Part shown: positions 22,124 to 33,560 of the stretch, piece after piece
Numbering within the stretch: the first letter of the stretch is position 1
Layout of the letters: the number at the start of each line of letters is the position of its first letter
Origin: Phaseolus vulgaris
Taxonomy: Eukaryota > Streptophyta > Magnoliopsida > Fabales > Fabaceae
DNA: 64,000 nucleotides
Direction of reading: 5' to 3'
Assembly: GCF_000499845.2 (NCBI RefSeq)
Contig: NC_023758.2
Coordinates: forward strand, 37,156,108-37,220,107
Made by a program: the position numbers and the translations under genes
The notes under the pieces: generated by a model
Database searches by the model: none
What the model was told of the DNA's origin: nothing
The model's input: only the letters and a program-made list of their open reading frames with translations

Positions 22124-24110
22124 TTGAATTTAGATTGTTTTGATTTTGGCAAAAGGGTAAGAGCGGAAGGAGGAGAAGAGCAAACTGTTCAATTTTCGAT
22201 GGTGATGGAGGAGATACCAAAAATTGTTGCACGAGTTAGTGATGATGATAATGCTTCCTTGGAAAGGCAGAAGGGTGCCTCGATTTTGAAGGAGTATTTT
22301 TACTCTACTAAGGTGCATGCAAACAACATTAATAAGGAGCATGCAAAGGAGATGATTAACTTTAATGAGGCGCATGCAATTGTTAATAATAATAATAATA
22401 ATAGTTTTAATGAGGTGCATGCAAAGGTGTGTAATAACATTAATAAGGCGCATGCTTTTTGCCAATCGAGCATTAATGAGGGTGTATCGGTTTTAAAAGC
22501 ATATTGGGATGATTACTTGATTTGTCCTAGGCTTCCTCTTGCCCATTTGAGAGAAGCAAGTTAGGTTGGCGACTCCTTCGACCCATCTTTGGACGTGGCA
22601 GACCTTTCTGTGTGCGTTGATGGTGTTTCGGGAGGCAGCTTAGGTCTGTTGAACAAGATGTTTTGATGTCTCCAAATCCAAGTGGAAAGCTTGAAGACCT
22701 TGTTGTTGTTATGTGTGTGTCTGTGTCTGGTTGTTTGAAACTTGTTAATTCACTCCTTAAGATGATCCAAGTTCATTTGAATCTTTAACCTTTTGAAAAT
22801 ATGAGTTTTATAAAAAGTAGATGAAATTTGAACAGGTTGAAATTTCGAAACAACAGGTTGTTTACCTTAGTAGTTTTTGAAAAGGTTTTGAAAAGCTTGA
22901 CTTTGTTGTCAAGTCAATTCAACTTATTGTTTCGACAAAACAATTGATTGTTTTTCGAAAAACCTTAACAGAATTTTGTTAAGTGGTTTTAATATGTTTT
23001 AAATGATCCTAACTACCTTGGCTCCTTTATTAAATGTTTTTGACCACTTGGTTGATCTATATAAAGGTGGTTTTACGCTCCTAATCTTGGAGTAAGAAAA
23101 AGAGTTTATCAAAGCAGTTTTTCCAAGATTTGAAAGAGCTTTAGATAATTCTTAAGTGTGTGGAATAGGATTGGGTTGTAATTTTGAACTTTAAGCTTTG
23201 TAACACCCAAGTGTATTCTATTCCCTTCTTCCTTGATTACTGTATTTCTGTATTTGTGTTGGCAATGAGTGTTGTGTGTTCTTGAGGTGTTCAAGATCAA
23301 CACTCTTGGTGTGGTTTGCCAAAGGTAGTGTGTTTCTTGAGGGGTTCAAGGTCACCACTTTGGTGTGTGGTGTTTGTAATCTGGTTTTGATTGCACAGTG
23401 CTAAACCCAGTGGTTTCTGGGGACTGGATGTAGCTCTTGGTGTAAGAGTGAACCAGTTGTGTGATTCTCTCTTTCTCTGATCTCACATATATCTGTTTTA
23501 AGTTGTTTTTATTAACTGCTGATAAAAACAACCGGTTGAATCGCAAAAACAACCGGTTGATTTTCTGGAAATCAACTAAAACACCTTTGTGCATTGCTTT
23601 CCTTAGTTTCTTTCTCTGTGATTCTTCATTGGCTTTCATTATACCTTCAAAGTTTTCGAAAATCTTTTATAAACAATTCACCCCCCCCCTCTTATTTAAG
23701 ACCATATATTCTAACAAGGTCAAGGCGCAATCATTGTGGTTGAAAGTTCATGCATGGAGACGGCGAACAAGTTGGAGTGTGCGACTAGTGGAGAGAGAAA
23801 GGAGTCTGGTGCTGGTGAGGAGTCACTGTCGAAGCTTGTGGCTTTCATAATCACAGCTGGCGAGGAGACGTTATCGAAGTGCGTGGTTGTCGATGGTACG
23901 TTCTCCCCTGTCACAGGATAAAACTCGGGGCGCAAAAAAAGAGGTTATTTGTAGGGCGTGCAAGGGAGACGAGTTGGCGGTGGCTGGTGGAGCGGGTTCT
24001 ATGGAGGAGGGGAAGGGAGGGGTGTGCAGGAGAGGAGGTTCGGAGGGTTATGTTGGAAAGTGTCCAAGTGAGAGGGACGAAGCACGTGTCACAATCAAGG
24101 TCAGGATTTA
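22124..24110 (+). pseudogene. LINE B ORF1 (gag-like), split by solo LTR
   Basis: The first 146 codons (22124-22564) encode a charged, Asn-rich protein. It has a periodic motif of the form (I/F)N(K/E)xHA(K/F) repeated about five times between 22310 and 22470. The frame stops at 22563. Past that stop, the same strand stays open to the LTR insertion point at 22646 and continues in one frame from 23717 to a stop near 23920. A basic, Cys-containing piece (ICRACKGDE, about 23950) lies in another frame. No RRM is recognisable, unlike the LINE ORF1 fragment at 31730-32246. Assignment as ORF1 is by position. Confidence 0.55.
22647..23716 (+). mobile_element. Solo LTR (1,070 bp) with 5-bp target duplication AGGTC
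   Basis: It begins TGTTGAACAAG and ends ATATTCTAACA, with the 5-bp direct repeat AGGTC at 22642-22646 and 23717-23721. It contains a TATA-like 'ctatataaagg' near 23058 and, near the end, 'caattcacccccccc', a run that commonly precedes the end of Copia LTRs in legumes. There is no primer-binding site, coding domain or second LTR. It therefore represents an element lost by recombination between its two LTRs. Short 'acaaccggttga' palindromes occur twice near 23530-23565. Confidence 0.85.
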
Positions 24111-24239
24111 GTTTACATTCTGGAAGCTAGTAAGGTCAGTAGCTCTCTGTGTCTTGCTTCAAGGAAGGTGGCTGACTTTGGAGTATAAGGACCAGGTTTA
24201 GCGGCCTTTCCGTTTGCAGGCAGGAATGAGTAAGGAGAG

Positions 24240-27200
24240 TTGTTATTTTCTTTGGTTCTAATGAAATAGATTGGGTTGAAAATGCTGCTAGCAATAATGT
24301 AGGTGGGATTATTAAGATGTGGATAAAGAAAAGCTTTCAACTGACTAGGTTTTTCAACGGTTGTAATTTTTTCATCATTGAAGGGATTTGGAAGGTTGGG
24401 ATTGGGGTACAAGTCACCATTGTGAATGTTTATTGTTTTGGCTCGTTGAGGGAAAAAATGTTGATTTGGGAAGAGATCAGTGAGTACAGGAAGAATCAGA
24501 TTTGTAAGGCTTGGTGTGTAGTTGAGGACATTAATTCCATTAGAAGACAACAAGAGAAGAAGAGTTTGATATCAGTGTCTGATTACAACAAATAAATAAA
24601 TGGTTTAACGCATTCATAGAAAAGTTTGAATTGGTAGATATCACGTTGTTTGGAAGAAAGTGTACCTAGTACAAATCAAATGGGTTAGTAAAGAGTAGGA
24701 TTGACAGGGTTTTTGTATTAAAGGAATGGTTAGAAGCTTGGCCGCATAGTAAACAATTTGTCTTAAGTAGATTTGTATCTAATCATTTTGTTATTGTACT
24801 AAAATATATGTGTGTGGATTGGGGTCCAAAACCGTTCAAGTGTTTGGATGCTTGGCAAAACGATAATAGGTACAAATATTTTTTAAGGAATAAATGGTCC
24901 AATTATGAGGTTTGGAGAAGGGTTTTTTGTATTCAAAGAAAAATTGAAAAAACTTAAAGCAAACTTAAAAATTTGGAACAAAGAAGTGTTTGGGAATGTT
25001 AATACTATTGGAAAAGATTTGTAAAAGAGAATTAGTTAGTTAGATGCAACAGACGATGAAGATGAGTTAGATGAGCTCGGGAGGGAGGGAAGAAGGCTTC
25101 TCTTAGCAAAAAAAAAAAAGCAGGAACTTATTTAAACAAGAGGCAGTTTTGCATCAGAAAACTCGTCTAAAGTGGTTGAAAGAGGGTGACCTTAATACAA
25201 AATTTTTCCACACAACAGTAAAATGGAGGAGGGCTAGGAACGAGTTACACAACATTGTAGAGAATGGTCAATGGTGTGTTGATAAGGATGTGGTTAAGGA
25301 CAAGGTTCGAGATTTTTTCAATTCTAGATTTGTCGAGAAAGAAGCTTTCCAGATTAAGATGGATAATGTCAAATTTAATGCCATCTCTGGGAAGATAACG
25401 AGATGTTGGTTGGAGATTTTTTTGAATAAGAAATAAAGGACACAATTTAGAACTGCAACAGCTCGAAGAGTCCTGGTCCATATAGTTTTAATTTTGGGTT
25501 CCTAAATTTTAGTTGAGACTTCATTAAAGAGGGTGTTTTGTTGGCGATGAAAGACTTTGCGACTAGAGGTAAATGGCCTAGGGTGTTAAATGCGTCATTC
25601 TTATGTTTGACTCCTAAAGTTGACAATCTTCACCAACTCAGTGAATTTATACCTATTTTGTTGGTTGAATTCTTATATAAAATTATCTCGAAAGCTTTAT
25701 CTCTTAGACTGAAAAGGGTGATTAGCAAAGTTATTGATGTTAGACAATTCACTTTTCTTGAAGGATGACGATTATTGGTTGGTGTGCTAGTGGCCAATGA
25801 AGTCCTTGAGGAGATGAAGAGGAAGAAGAAAAGTTGTGTTTTCTTTAAGGTTGATTATGAGAAGGCTTATAACTCTATAAGTTGGGAGTTTATTTAATAT
25901 ATGCTATGACGAGTTGGCTTCTGTGACAAATGGATTAAATGGATCAAGTCCTGTTTAGAATTTGCCTCGGTGCCAGTGCTTGTGTATGGAAGTCCTTCTA
26001 AGAAGTTTATTCTGATGAGGGGGTTGCATCAAGGGGATCCGTTAGCACCTTTTCTATTTCTTATTACGGTTGAAGGTTAGGCAGGCGTGTCAAGAATGGC
26101 AGTTGAGAAAAAATTGATTAATAGTTTAGAAATTAGGAATAAGAAAGTTAAGGTAAACATGTTGCAATATGCAGATGATACTCTTTTCTTTTGTGAAGCC
26201 AATATTAAAAGTGTGTTTAACATTAAGGTAGCGTTGAATTGTTTTGAATTATCTTCTGGTATTAAGGTGAATTTTTTGAAAAGTAGTGATTTGGGGATTG
26301 ATTAGGTTACAATGTAGCGTTTTGCAACTATTCTTAATTGTGAGGTGATCACAACTCCTTTTAAATACTTGGGAATGATGGTAAAGGGGTGTCATAGGAG
26401 AGGTGCTTTTTGGGGTGGAGTGGTTGAAAGATTGAAGACTAGACTAGGAAGGTGGAAAGGTAGACTTCTCTCCATGGCCAGGAGGATTTGTCTGATTAAG
26501 TCCGTACTTTCATCTATTCCGTTAATTTATTTGTCTCTATACAAAATGTATGTTGTGGTGTTAAAGGAGATAAAGAGAATTCATAGGAATTTGTTGTGGG
26601 GGTAGGGGTCGGAAGGGAGGAAGATTGCTTGGGCTTCATGGAAAAAAAAATGTCAGTCTCGTGAGGTTGGCGGTCTGGGAATTCTTGATTTAAGAGTTTT
26701 CAATGTAGCTTTATTAGGAAAGTGAATTTGGCATCTGGGGATGGATAAAGAAAGATTGTGGAAGGATATTCTTGAGTCTAAATACGAAGGTTGAAGAAGT
26801 CTAAGAGAGCGAAGGAATAATATTAAGGTGTCCCTTTGGTGGAAAGAGTTGAAGGAGATTTGGGTTTTGGAGAGTTGGGAAGGAGGTTTGAAGATCATTT
26901 CAAGTGGAAGATTGGTAAACGGGAAGGAAATTAGTTTTTGGCAAGATAATTGGGCGGGTAGTGGTGATTTGAAGAGCATTTTTCCGAGGCTGTGTTCCTT
27001 GACCATTTCCTCTAAGTCTAGTTGGTTGACTTTCGGGGTTGGGTTGATGGTGTCTGGGAGGGGAAGTTAGCTTGGATAAGGATTCAGTTTGAGTGGGAAA
27101 AGGTTCTGGAGAGTCAACTTCTTCAAAAGCTTCAAGGGTTGAGGATCGAGTTGGAAATGGAAGATAGCTGGGTTGAAAGATAGTGAGTTTTCTTTTTACT

Positions 27201-27540
27201 TGGTCAATTCTGCTTACATTTTCTTAAGGGGTGAACTAGAGGGGGAAAACACTTCCATGTATGAAAAGTTGTGGATTAAGGTTTTACCTTCAGCCCATGC
27301 CATTGCTTGAAGGGTGTTGGAAAATAAGATAGCTAACAAGTCTAATTTGGAAAGGAGAGGGGTAGTGATCGAAAGTAGTATGTGTATTATGTGCGGGGTG
27401 GAAGAGGAGTCGTGTCGCCATTTATTTTTCGAGTGCAGGATAGTTTGGCTTGTTTGGAGTCAGTGCTACACTTGGTTAGGTTTGGCGTTCGTGGATCATT
27501 CTGATTCTTGTCATCATATTTTTACAGTTTTGTATGTGTA
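24240..27540 (+). pseudogene. LINE B ORF2: endonuclease, reverse transcriptase, zinc-binding region
   Basis: Recognisable blocks in order are as follows. 'KSRIDRVFV' and 'EWLEAWPHSKQFVLSRFVSNHFVIVLK' (near 24690-24810) form the end of the apurinic-type endonuclease. 'RLKWLKEGDLNTKFFH' is near 25165. 'FLCLTPKV' and 'ISKALSLRLK' (25600-25720) start the reverse transcriptase. 'GLHQGDPLAPFLF' is near 26025 and the catalytic YADD at 26168-26179. 'FKYLGMMVKG' is near 26360, 'RICLIKSVLSSIPLIYLSL' near 26485, and 'CIMCGVEEESCRHLFFEC' (27387-27440) is the C-terminal Cys/His region. The enzyme would make cDNA at a nicked target, but at least eight stops or shifts break it. Confidence 0.85.
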
Positions 27541-27934
27541 ATGCATCTGAATATGTTAATGTTATTTGGGGACAATTTGGATCGCTGTAGTAAGTTAGAT
27601 TTGGAGGCACATGAACAATGTAATTTTTAAAAGGGAAGTGGTGGGTGTTTCAGAAATGTTTGCTCTTATTCAATTAAAGGTTTAGTCTTGGATCGCTTTC
27701 AAAGTACCCTCAACTCGTTTTTCTTATTCTGACTGGTGTCTTGATCCTCTGATTTGCATATATTTGATTTAGTGTTGTTTTTTAGTGTTGGTTGAGTGTT
27801 TGTTGATGTGTTGCTCGTGACATTGGTAGGAGTCTTTGGTTTTTTATTTTAAAGTTTTCGTTCTGTATTAGAGATGTATCATCCTAAAATGAATAACATT
27901 TATTTATTATTTTTTGTTGATAAAAAAATGTTTG

Positions 27935-28575
27935 TATTAAAGGTTTAGGGATTTGAAGTGTGTATGATTTAAAGTTTTATATAAAATTTTATTTGAGTAA
28001 AGATACCTTACAGTAAGGTTAAAATTGAAAAATAAAGTAACGCCATTTTAGTTTTCCAAATGAAAAGTAATTTAAAAATAAATTAAAATTCTTAAAATGA
28101 CAATGTTTTTCGAACATAGTGAATGCATAAAAGATTTTCATGCTTGAAGATATATAACTGACAAATTAAACTCTGTCGTGCGATTTTCATATAAAAACCA
28201 TGTGAGCAGGAAAAAAAAGGAGCAAATGAAAAAAAGCGAATCTGAATCACATCTCTCGTTACATTAGATCGCTTAGGAATGTCATGAGAAGATTTATATT
28301 ATTAAGAAGTATAATTTAAACTTAACTTTTAAATTATAAAATTATTTTATAAAAATAAAATATATATTATAAAATGTTTTTATATTTAAATGTCGCCACT
28401 GTTAACTCGAGAATATAGTTATAACAAGAAGAATGTAAATTTTGGTTGCTTTTTTAATCTTTGGAAAAAAATTGAAGTATAGTTTAAACGGTGATAGAAG
28501 GAAGATATCTAAATTAAAATAATGGAATATTTCTTGATTCAACATTACATAAATGAGATAGAAAGAGGTATACAT
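27935..28575. other. Upstream block of VTL copy 2 resumed; no gene
   Basis: AT-rich non-coding DNA between the end of LINE B and the recognisable duplicated segment starting near 28580. Confidence 0.4.
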
Positions 28576-28579
28576 ATAT

Positions 28580-29940
28580 ATTATATTTGATGGAGTGTGC
28601 ACTCCACGGGATATAGACTTATAGTGGCAATTAAAGTGCGTAAATAATCAATTGGAGGAGTGTGTAATCCACACGAAAGCTAAGCACTTTCTGCAAAAAC
28701 ATCCAAAAACATGGCATTAAATTTATCTTTCCGCAATTTAAGAAATTTTTCCCTTAAAGTGACTTATTAAATATTATTATACCTTTCTTTCACTAACCCT
28801 ACATGTGTTTAGTTTATACATGTTATTAGATGATTGTCGGGGAGTAATTAGTTTCATTTTTGGAGCAAGAAAAGAATATAATTGAAGTGTAACATCATTC
28901 ACGATAATTTTGCATGTGGAAGAAAGTAGATATGTGTATGAATACAGGAAAGTTAAAAATCAAAAGCATTGATTTATGATGATAAACCTCTCTTCTTCTT
29001 TTTTTTTGTTATTTAGTATATATATGCAGTACTTACCTGAATTGCTTAAACTTAATCAATATTACTAACAAGTTTTCTACTAAATAATAATACATCGCAG
29101 TGTTTAAATGAGTTGTTTAAACAAATAATGTTATTTAACTGGTCATTTAATAATCTTAATTAACATTGAAATTATTTTTGTTAGGGTATTTAAATTTATA
29201 TAACAGTGCTAAAACTCATAAATTTAAAATAAAATATTTACTAAACAACAAGATATTACAAATCCTTCTTGTATTATGGTTACCATATTTACTAATTGGT
29301 CCTGAAATAAGTTTTGTTGGTTGGAACTATCTTGATCTGTAATGCATGTTTGTTGGATTCTTAGTTAGTAGGGTGTTAGAAAACTTGTTTTTAAAGTTTT
29401 ATATAAGGGTTGGGACACCCCTAAAATGTTTCATTTTATTTTATTTATTTTTTGTTGATAAAAAAAAAACTATGTTAGGAAAGATGTTATGAAAGAGGCC
29501 ATAAAAAGGAACTTCTTACAAAGTATATGGTTGTGGGAAAGGAATCTGATATAAGAATACCTAACAAAGTGAAATTCAACACGTTAAAAATTTAAAATTG
29601 GAGAAATTGAGTGGGAATTTAAGTATACTCATTGCATGTCCTTAAAGCAGAAAAAAAGTACAAGGTGACGAACCCACTAAGGGAAAATTAACAATAACAA
29701 AGCAATAATGCACATCTCCACTTTAAGATATCTTCTTAAATAGAATGAAATGCAATGAGAGGGTAATAGTTTTAATTTTAATTCTTTTATATTTCGGTAT
29801 TCAATGATGTGGCTTGTGGCTTTCTTGCGGAATACACACTCCCCTAACTTATTAAATCATAAATTGGATCCTCAAATCCATTATGTTTTATAATTTACTT
29901 TTATTAATGAGTAAGGGGCTACTACTAACCTAGAACGTAG
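28580..29940. repeat. Segmental duplication, far-upstream copy 1
   Basis: Matches 36888-37815 in order. Shared phrases are 'gagtgtgcac(t)cc(a)cgggata', 'gagtgtgtaatcc(a/g)cacgaaagct', 'tttatctttc(c/t)gcaatttaa', 'cgaacccacta(a/g)gggaaaattaacaata' and 'gctttcttg(c/t)ggaatacacac'. Extra material in this copy includes a LINE 3' fragment at 29300-29472. It is the distal part of the block duplicated together with VTL copies 2 and 3. Confidence 0.8.
29300..29472 (+). mobile_element. LINE C: short LINE 3' end
   Basis: It ends 'gttttatataagggttgggacacccctaaaatg ... tttttgttgataaaaaaaaa', the same tail as the other LINEs here. It contains 3' UTR only, so it is heavily 5'-truncated. Confidence 0.75.
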
Positions 29941-29949
29941 AATATGTTG

Positions 29950-31005
29950 AGTATAGGAATAAAATATACTAATCTAGAGAAATATTTTCATCAAGTAAAA
30001 AAGTTACAATCTCTAAAATTTTATTTTTAATAAAAGGAATGCATGTACATAATAATATATAGCTACCATTATTTTTCATTTGTTTGCATTCCTAATAATA
30101 CTAGAATATAAAATAAAAAAAATAAGTAATTACACAAGTTTGGAGAGTGATAGCTATCTTTTTACTATCAAACTAAAATTATATTTGGCATAATTTGTGC
30201 TAATATCTAATACTAGAGATGATAGTATATATAAGGTCAGATAATTTCAGGTCGCTCAACAAATCCATTAGTTAAAACAATCAAACAATGTTCAAAATTT
30301 ATCTACAAATAAAATTTAGCAATAACAATAAAGTAAAAGGAATTGAGATTGTTATGCAAAAAAATAGAGATGACAATGTGGATGGTCTACCCCGCATTGA
30401 TCCATCCTGCATTTGACTTGAAAATACAGGTCGAGTTGGTCCGCTCCACATAGGAAATGTGGGTTGATTTCATTGGTCCGCTCCATATAAAAGTTAGCAC
30501 GTGGACCTGTGGGCCATTTGCATAAGAAATATTTTTTAAAATTAATGAAAAATAAATTTTTAAATATAAATTTACTTTTTTTAAATTAAATCTTTTTTCT
30601 TATGAATTAAGTAAATGTCATCACAGTATTATTTTCACGACACATGCATAATAAAATATAGGTAAAAAGAAATTATTATGATATTATAATTTTCAATGAA
30701 AGTTGATTTTAATTGTACTAATAAATTTATTAATAAAATATTTCATTAAATATAGACATTTTAAGGTAATACATGTAGACATGATTGTCATTCTAATTGA
30801 AAAATAGTATGAAATAATATCTATAATATATATAACTATATTTAAATTTTATTATAAAAATGACTTAGACCTAACTATTACATTGGATGAGTATTGAAAC
30901 AAACAATATATGCATTTCAGAAAGACAAAAAAAACATTATGACATATATAAAAAATCATCAAATCTTATGAAGAATTTCGTGAATGTGTTATGAATTAGG
31001 GATTG
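29950..31005. other. AT-rich DNA with a possible hAT-derived patch
   Basis: At 30366-30530 'tagagatgacaatgtggatgg' and 'ggtccgctccacatagg' resemble the left end and interior of the hAT miniature element at 18138. Another patch of the same type lies at 31355-31430 ('gctagcccgcctcgcatttt'). No gene is seen. Confidence 0.35.
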
Positions 31006-31009
31006 GGGG

Positions 31010-31335
31010 AGTTTATTCCTGCACCTTTATACTTTTCTTCCTGCACCCTATACTTCAAAAAGTACTTAAATTATCCTTTGACATTTTTCATTGAACATTT
31101 TTTTTAATTATGGAATGTGGAATCTGGAGACTTACCAAAGTTATAGAATCTAAAAGTTAAAACTTGTATTTCCAATTGTACAATCTGAAATATAATATAT
31201 TCCGAATTTCAAAATCCAGAATACAAATTTTTCATTTTGGATTGTGACATTCATAATCCATAATAAAAATTTGTATTCCAGATTGTATAATCTAGAATGG
31301 ATAGTTTTGGAATTTTTTAGAATATTGGGTGCGGG
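31010..31335. repeat. Array of short imperfect palindromes (ATTCCAGA / TCTAGAAT type)
   Basis: After 'cttttcttcctgcaccctatac' there are at least eight variants of 'aatc(c/t)agaat', 'gtattccagattg' and 'aatctagaatgg' in alternating orientation. The arrays at 62985-63425 and, more weakly, 130-520 are similar in style. Confidence 0.5.
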
Positions 31336-31729
31336 GAAAAATTGTCTAGGTGGTTAAAATGGCTAGCCCGCCTCGCATTTTTTCTTATTGAGCCACTCAC
31401 TAAGACGCATGACCCATCCTACCTTACCATCTCTCCTGAGAAATAAAATAAAGATTATAAAACAAAAAAATAAGCACATTGTCTCCCAAATTTATTTAAC
31501 AATGAATTCATCATTGATTTTCTTAAGATTTTCACTATTTTCATCTTCACATGATGTTACACTTAATCAAACTAGCGTTAATCAAATTCAACATAATCTT
31601 ATCATCAAATACTACAACTACCAACATTAATCAAATTCAACATAGTCTTATCATCAAACACTACAACTACAAGAAAATCATTGTACTTTTCTACAATTTT
31701 CTGGAAACAAAATTTTCCCCATAGGTGTA

Positions 31730-32246
31730 TTGGAACACCTCTGCATTTAATCCATACAACATTGTTCCCTATTGCTGATTGTCTTGACCATGGCGTTATA
31801 GATACAAAAATGGTTGAAAACCAGTTTTCATTTACTGTAGGACTTTGTTCAAGTTGATTTCTGCAAAGAACCTACTACCCTACATATGGCCTTTGATATG
31901 ACTTTCTTAATCGTTTGATATGACTTTCTTTGAATATGTTCGTTTTTATTGTTCTTCCACAGAATGTTGTATTTTCTGTATCTTGACTCATTAACATGGA
32001 GTTTCATCTCTCTAATTCTAATCTGGTCAAATTGTTTTTCTAGCTTTACTAGGTCTGTAACTCCCATAATCTGACGAAACTAAATCGGTAGCCATTTCTG
32101 TTGAGTTTTTTCTCAATAAAAACGTCTTCAATTTTTCTCCATCTTTGAAATATTCTGTGCATTTCATATTCTCCAAACCCTGATGGGAAATGTGTGAAAT
32201 AAAACGGTTCACCTTGTTGCCTCCAATCCACTTGCGCGGATTTCAT
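31730..32246 (-). pseudogene. LINE D: ORF1 fragment with RRM-like domain
   Basis: Minus-strand pieces read 'GEPFYFTHFPSGFGEYEMHRIFQRW' and then 'IEDVFIEKKLNRNGYRFSFVRL', followed in another frame by 'VTDLVKLEKQFDQIRIREMKLHVN'. This is the RRM-like start of ORF1 of plant L1-type LINEs: an RNP2-like FYFTHFP and an RNP1-like GYRFSFVR. A frameshift near 32060 breaks it. It lies about 330 bases downstream of VTL copy 3 and is not followed by endonuclease or reverse transcriptase. Confidence 0.7.
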
Positions 32247-32579
32247 TGTAGCTATGTAATCAATTGAAGCATTGAGTTCATGGCATTACAAAAATTATGA
32301 AATCCTTTCCACAGGGAAGTTTAAATTGCCGATAAAAGCTTCAAGTATTGAAGCACATGTATTAGAAGACTTCCTTAACAATTTATATTAAACTATTATA
32401 TATACTTGCAACTTTCTGTTCAGTCTTATCCACTATTTTATGTTCGTTCATATATAGAAAGCACAAATATTAAAATGAAATGCAAGGATTCCTATAATCC
32501 GTATATAGATGGACAACAAGCCAGCATGATTACTCATTACACAACCAATAAAATCTTTACTGATTAATATCAATGAATT

Positions 32580-33245
32580 TCAAAGTTCAGCAGAGCCAAT
32601 CAATTTGGTGAGGCCAAACGTTATAGCCATAGCTATCCAACCTCCAATCAGAACCCTAAGACAAGACCTCATCACTGGAGTTTTTCCAAGAACTGCTCCT
32701 ACCCCTCCGAACACCAACAACGCCAGGCTAACCGCAGCACCAATAACTCCCATCCTAATCTTGTGATTCCTTATAAACACAGCTGCTAGCATTGGCACCA
32801 AAGCACCAATAGAAAATGCCAGTGCTGATGCCAGTGCAGCCTGAAAGGGGTTTGGCAACTTCTCCCTTTCAGGTTCTTCATCCACTCCTCCATTGTTATT
32901 AGCTTCCCTCTCCCTTTTAAGCTGAGTCATCTCTATGTCATACTGAGTGTATACAGACACAAACTCTCCAATTGCCATGCTACAAGCCCCAGCAACTAAT
33001 CCAGCAAAACCAGCAATAAGCATGGCACTGATGTCTTTCTTAACAGCTCCAACACCCATCATAAGTGAGGCAACAGAGACCAACCCATCATTGGCTCCCA
33101 ACACTGCTGCTCGAAGCCACTGAGCCCTTTGTGAGTAGTCAATGTTGCTCTCATCTCTTGGTTTTGGCTCCATTCCATCAGAATGGATAGGGATCTCAAC
33201 TTGGTTTGATGAAATACCATTCATTCTAGCTCCAAGGTTTGCCAT
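32580..33245 (-). CDS. Vacuolar iron transporter-like protein (VTL), copy 3
   Basis: Predicted 221-residue VIT1/CCC1-family protein, colinear with copy 2 without gaps. It keeps the helix-1 block GANDGLVSVASLMMGVGAV (Asp53), the helix-2 block AGACSMAIGEF (Met90, Glu94), the short loop QLKREREANNNGG and the PNPFQAALASAL block before helix 3. Substitutions relative to copy 2 are concentrated at residues 22-31 of the hydrophilic N-terminal tail and in the last two helices, where they are conservative. The protein is therefore probably a working vacuolar-membrane metal transporter with the same role. The start is ATG at 33245 and there is no intron. The TATA box and about 300 upstream bases are shared with copy 2, which implies similar regulation. 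In this family iron supply often controls transcription, but nothing in the sequence proves it. Confidence 0.95.
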   Translation of the reverse strand: MANLGARMNGISSNQVEIPIHSDGMEPKPRDESNIDYSQRAQWLRAAVLGANDGLVSVASLMMGVGAVKKDISAMLIAGFAGLVAGACSMAIGEFVSVYTQYDIEMTQLKREREANNNGGVDEEPEREKLPNPFQAALASALAFSIGALVPMLAAVFIRNHKIRMGVIGAAVSLALLVFGGVGAVLGKTPVMRSCLRVLIGGWIAMAITFGLTKLIGSAEL

Positions 33246-33560
33246 GAAGGATTATAAATATAAAATGAAGCTGGGGAATAATGAAATCGAAAAGGAGGAA
33301 ATTGATGGGAATTATGAGATATTAAGAGCTTGTGAAGAACACACGCTTCCAATGAAGAATATTTATAGAGAGGGATCGTAAGTTTGAGGTGTCAATGGAC
33401 CTAAATATTGGTAAAGGAGTTATGATGGTGATCAGGACAGCACTAGCTGCAAGTTAGTGACTTCTTAAAAAATATATATGGCTCGCGTTTAAAGTTCTCC
33501 ACCAAAAAGTGGATCCAGGTCTCAGATATTCCACCTCAATGTGATGCTTATACATTATTC
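33246..33560 (-). promoter_or_regulatory. Upstream region shared with VTL copy 2
   Basis: Counterpart of 21045-21360. The stretches around 'gaacacacgctt', 'gcactagct', 'agttagtgact' and 'aaaagtggatcca' are nearly identical in both. It includes the probable 5' UTR. Confidence 0.6.
33360..33367 (-). promoter_or_regulatory. TATA box of VTL copy 3
   Basis: Minus-strand TATAAATA lies about 115 bases upstream of the ATG, at the same relative place as in copy 2. Confidence 0.7.

Larger units (their letters stand above)
22000..27930 (+). mobile_element. LINE B: near full-length L1-type LINE, broken
   Basis: From left to right it has an ORF1 region (22124-22646 and 23717-24110), an endonuclease C-terminal region (about 24240-24800), reverse transcriptase (about 25440-26300), a C-terminal zinc-binding region (27300-27480), and a 3' tail ending 'attttttgttgataaaaaaa' near 27930. 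A 1,070-bp solo LTR is inserted in ORF1. Many frameshifts and stops make ORF2 inactive. The exact 5' end is uncertain (somewhere in 21960-22110). Confidence 0.8.

Noticed and set aside
24113..24553. 146-codon open frame on the minus strand
   Set aside because: It is antisense to the endonuclease part of LINE B ORF2 and has no domain of its own.
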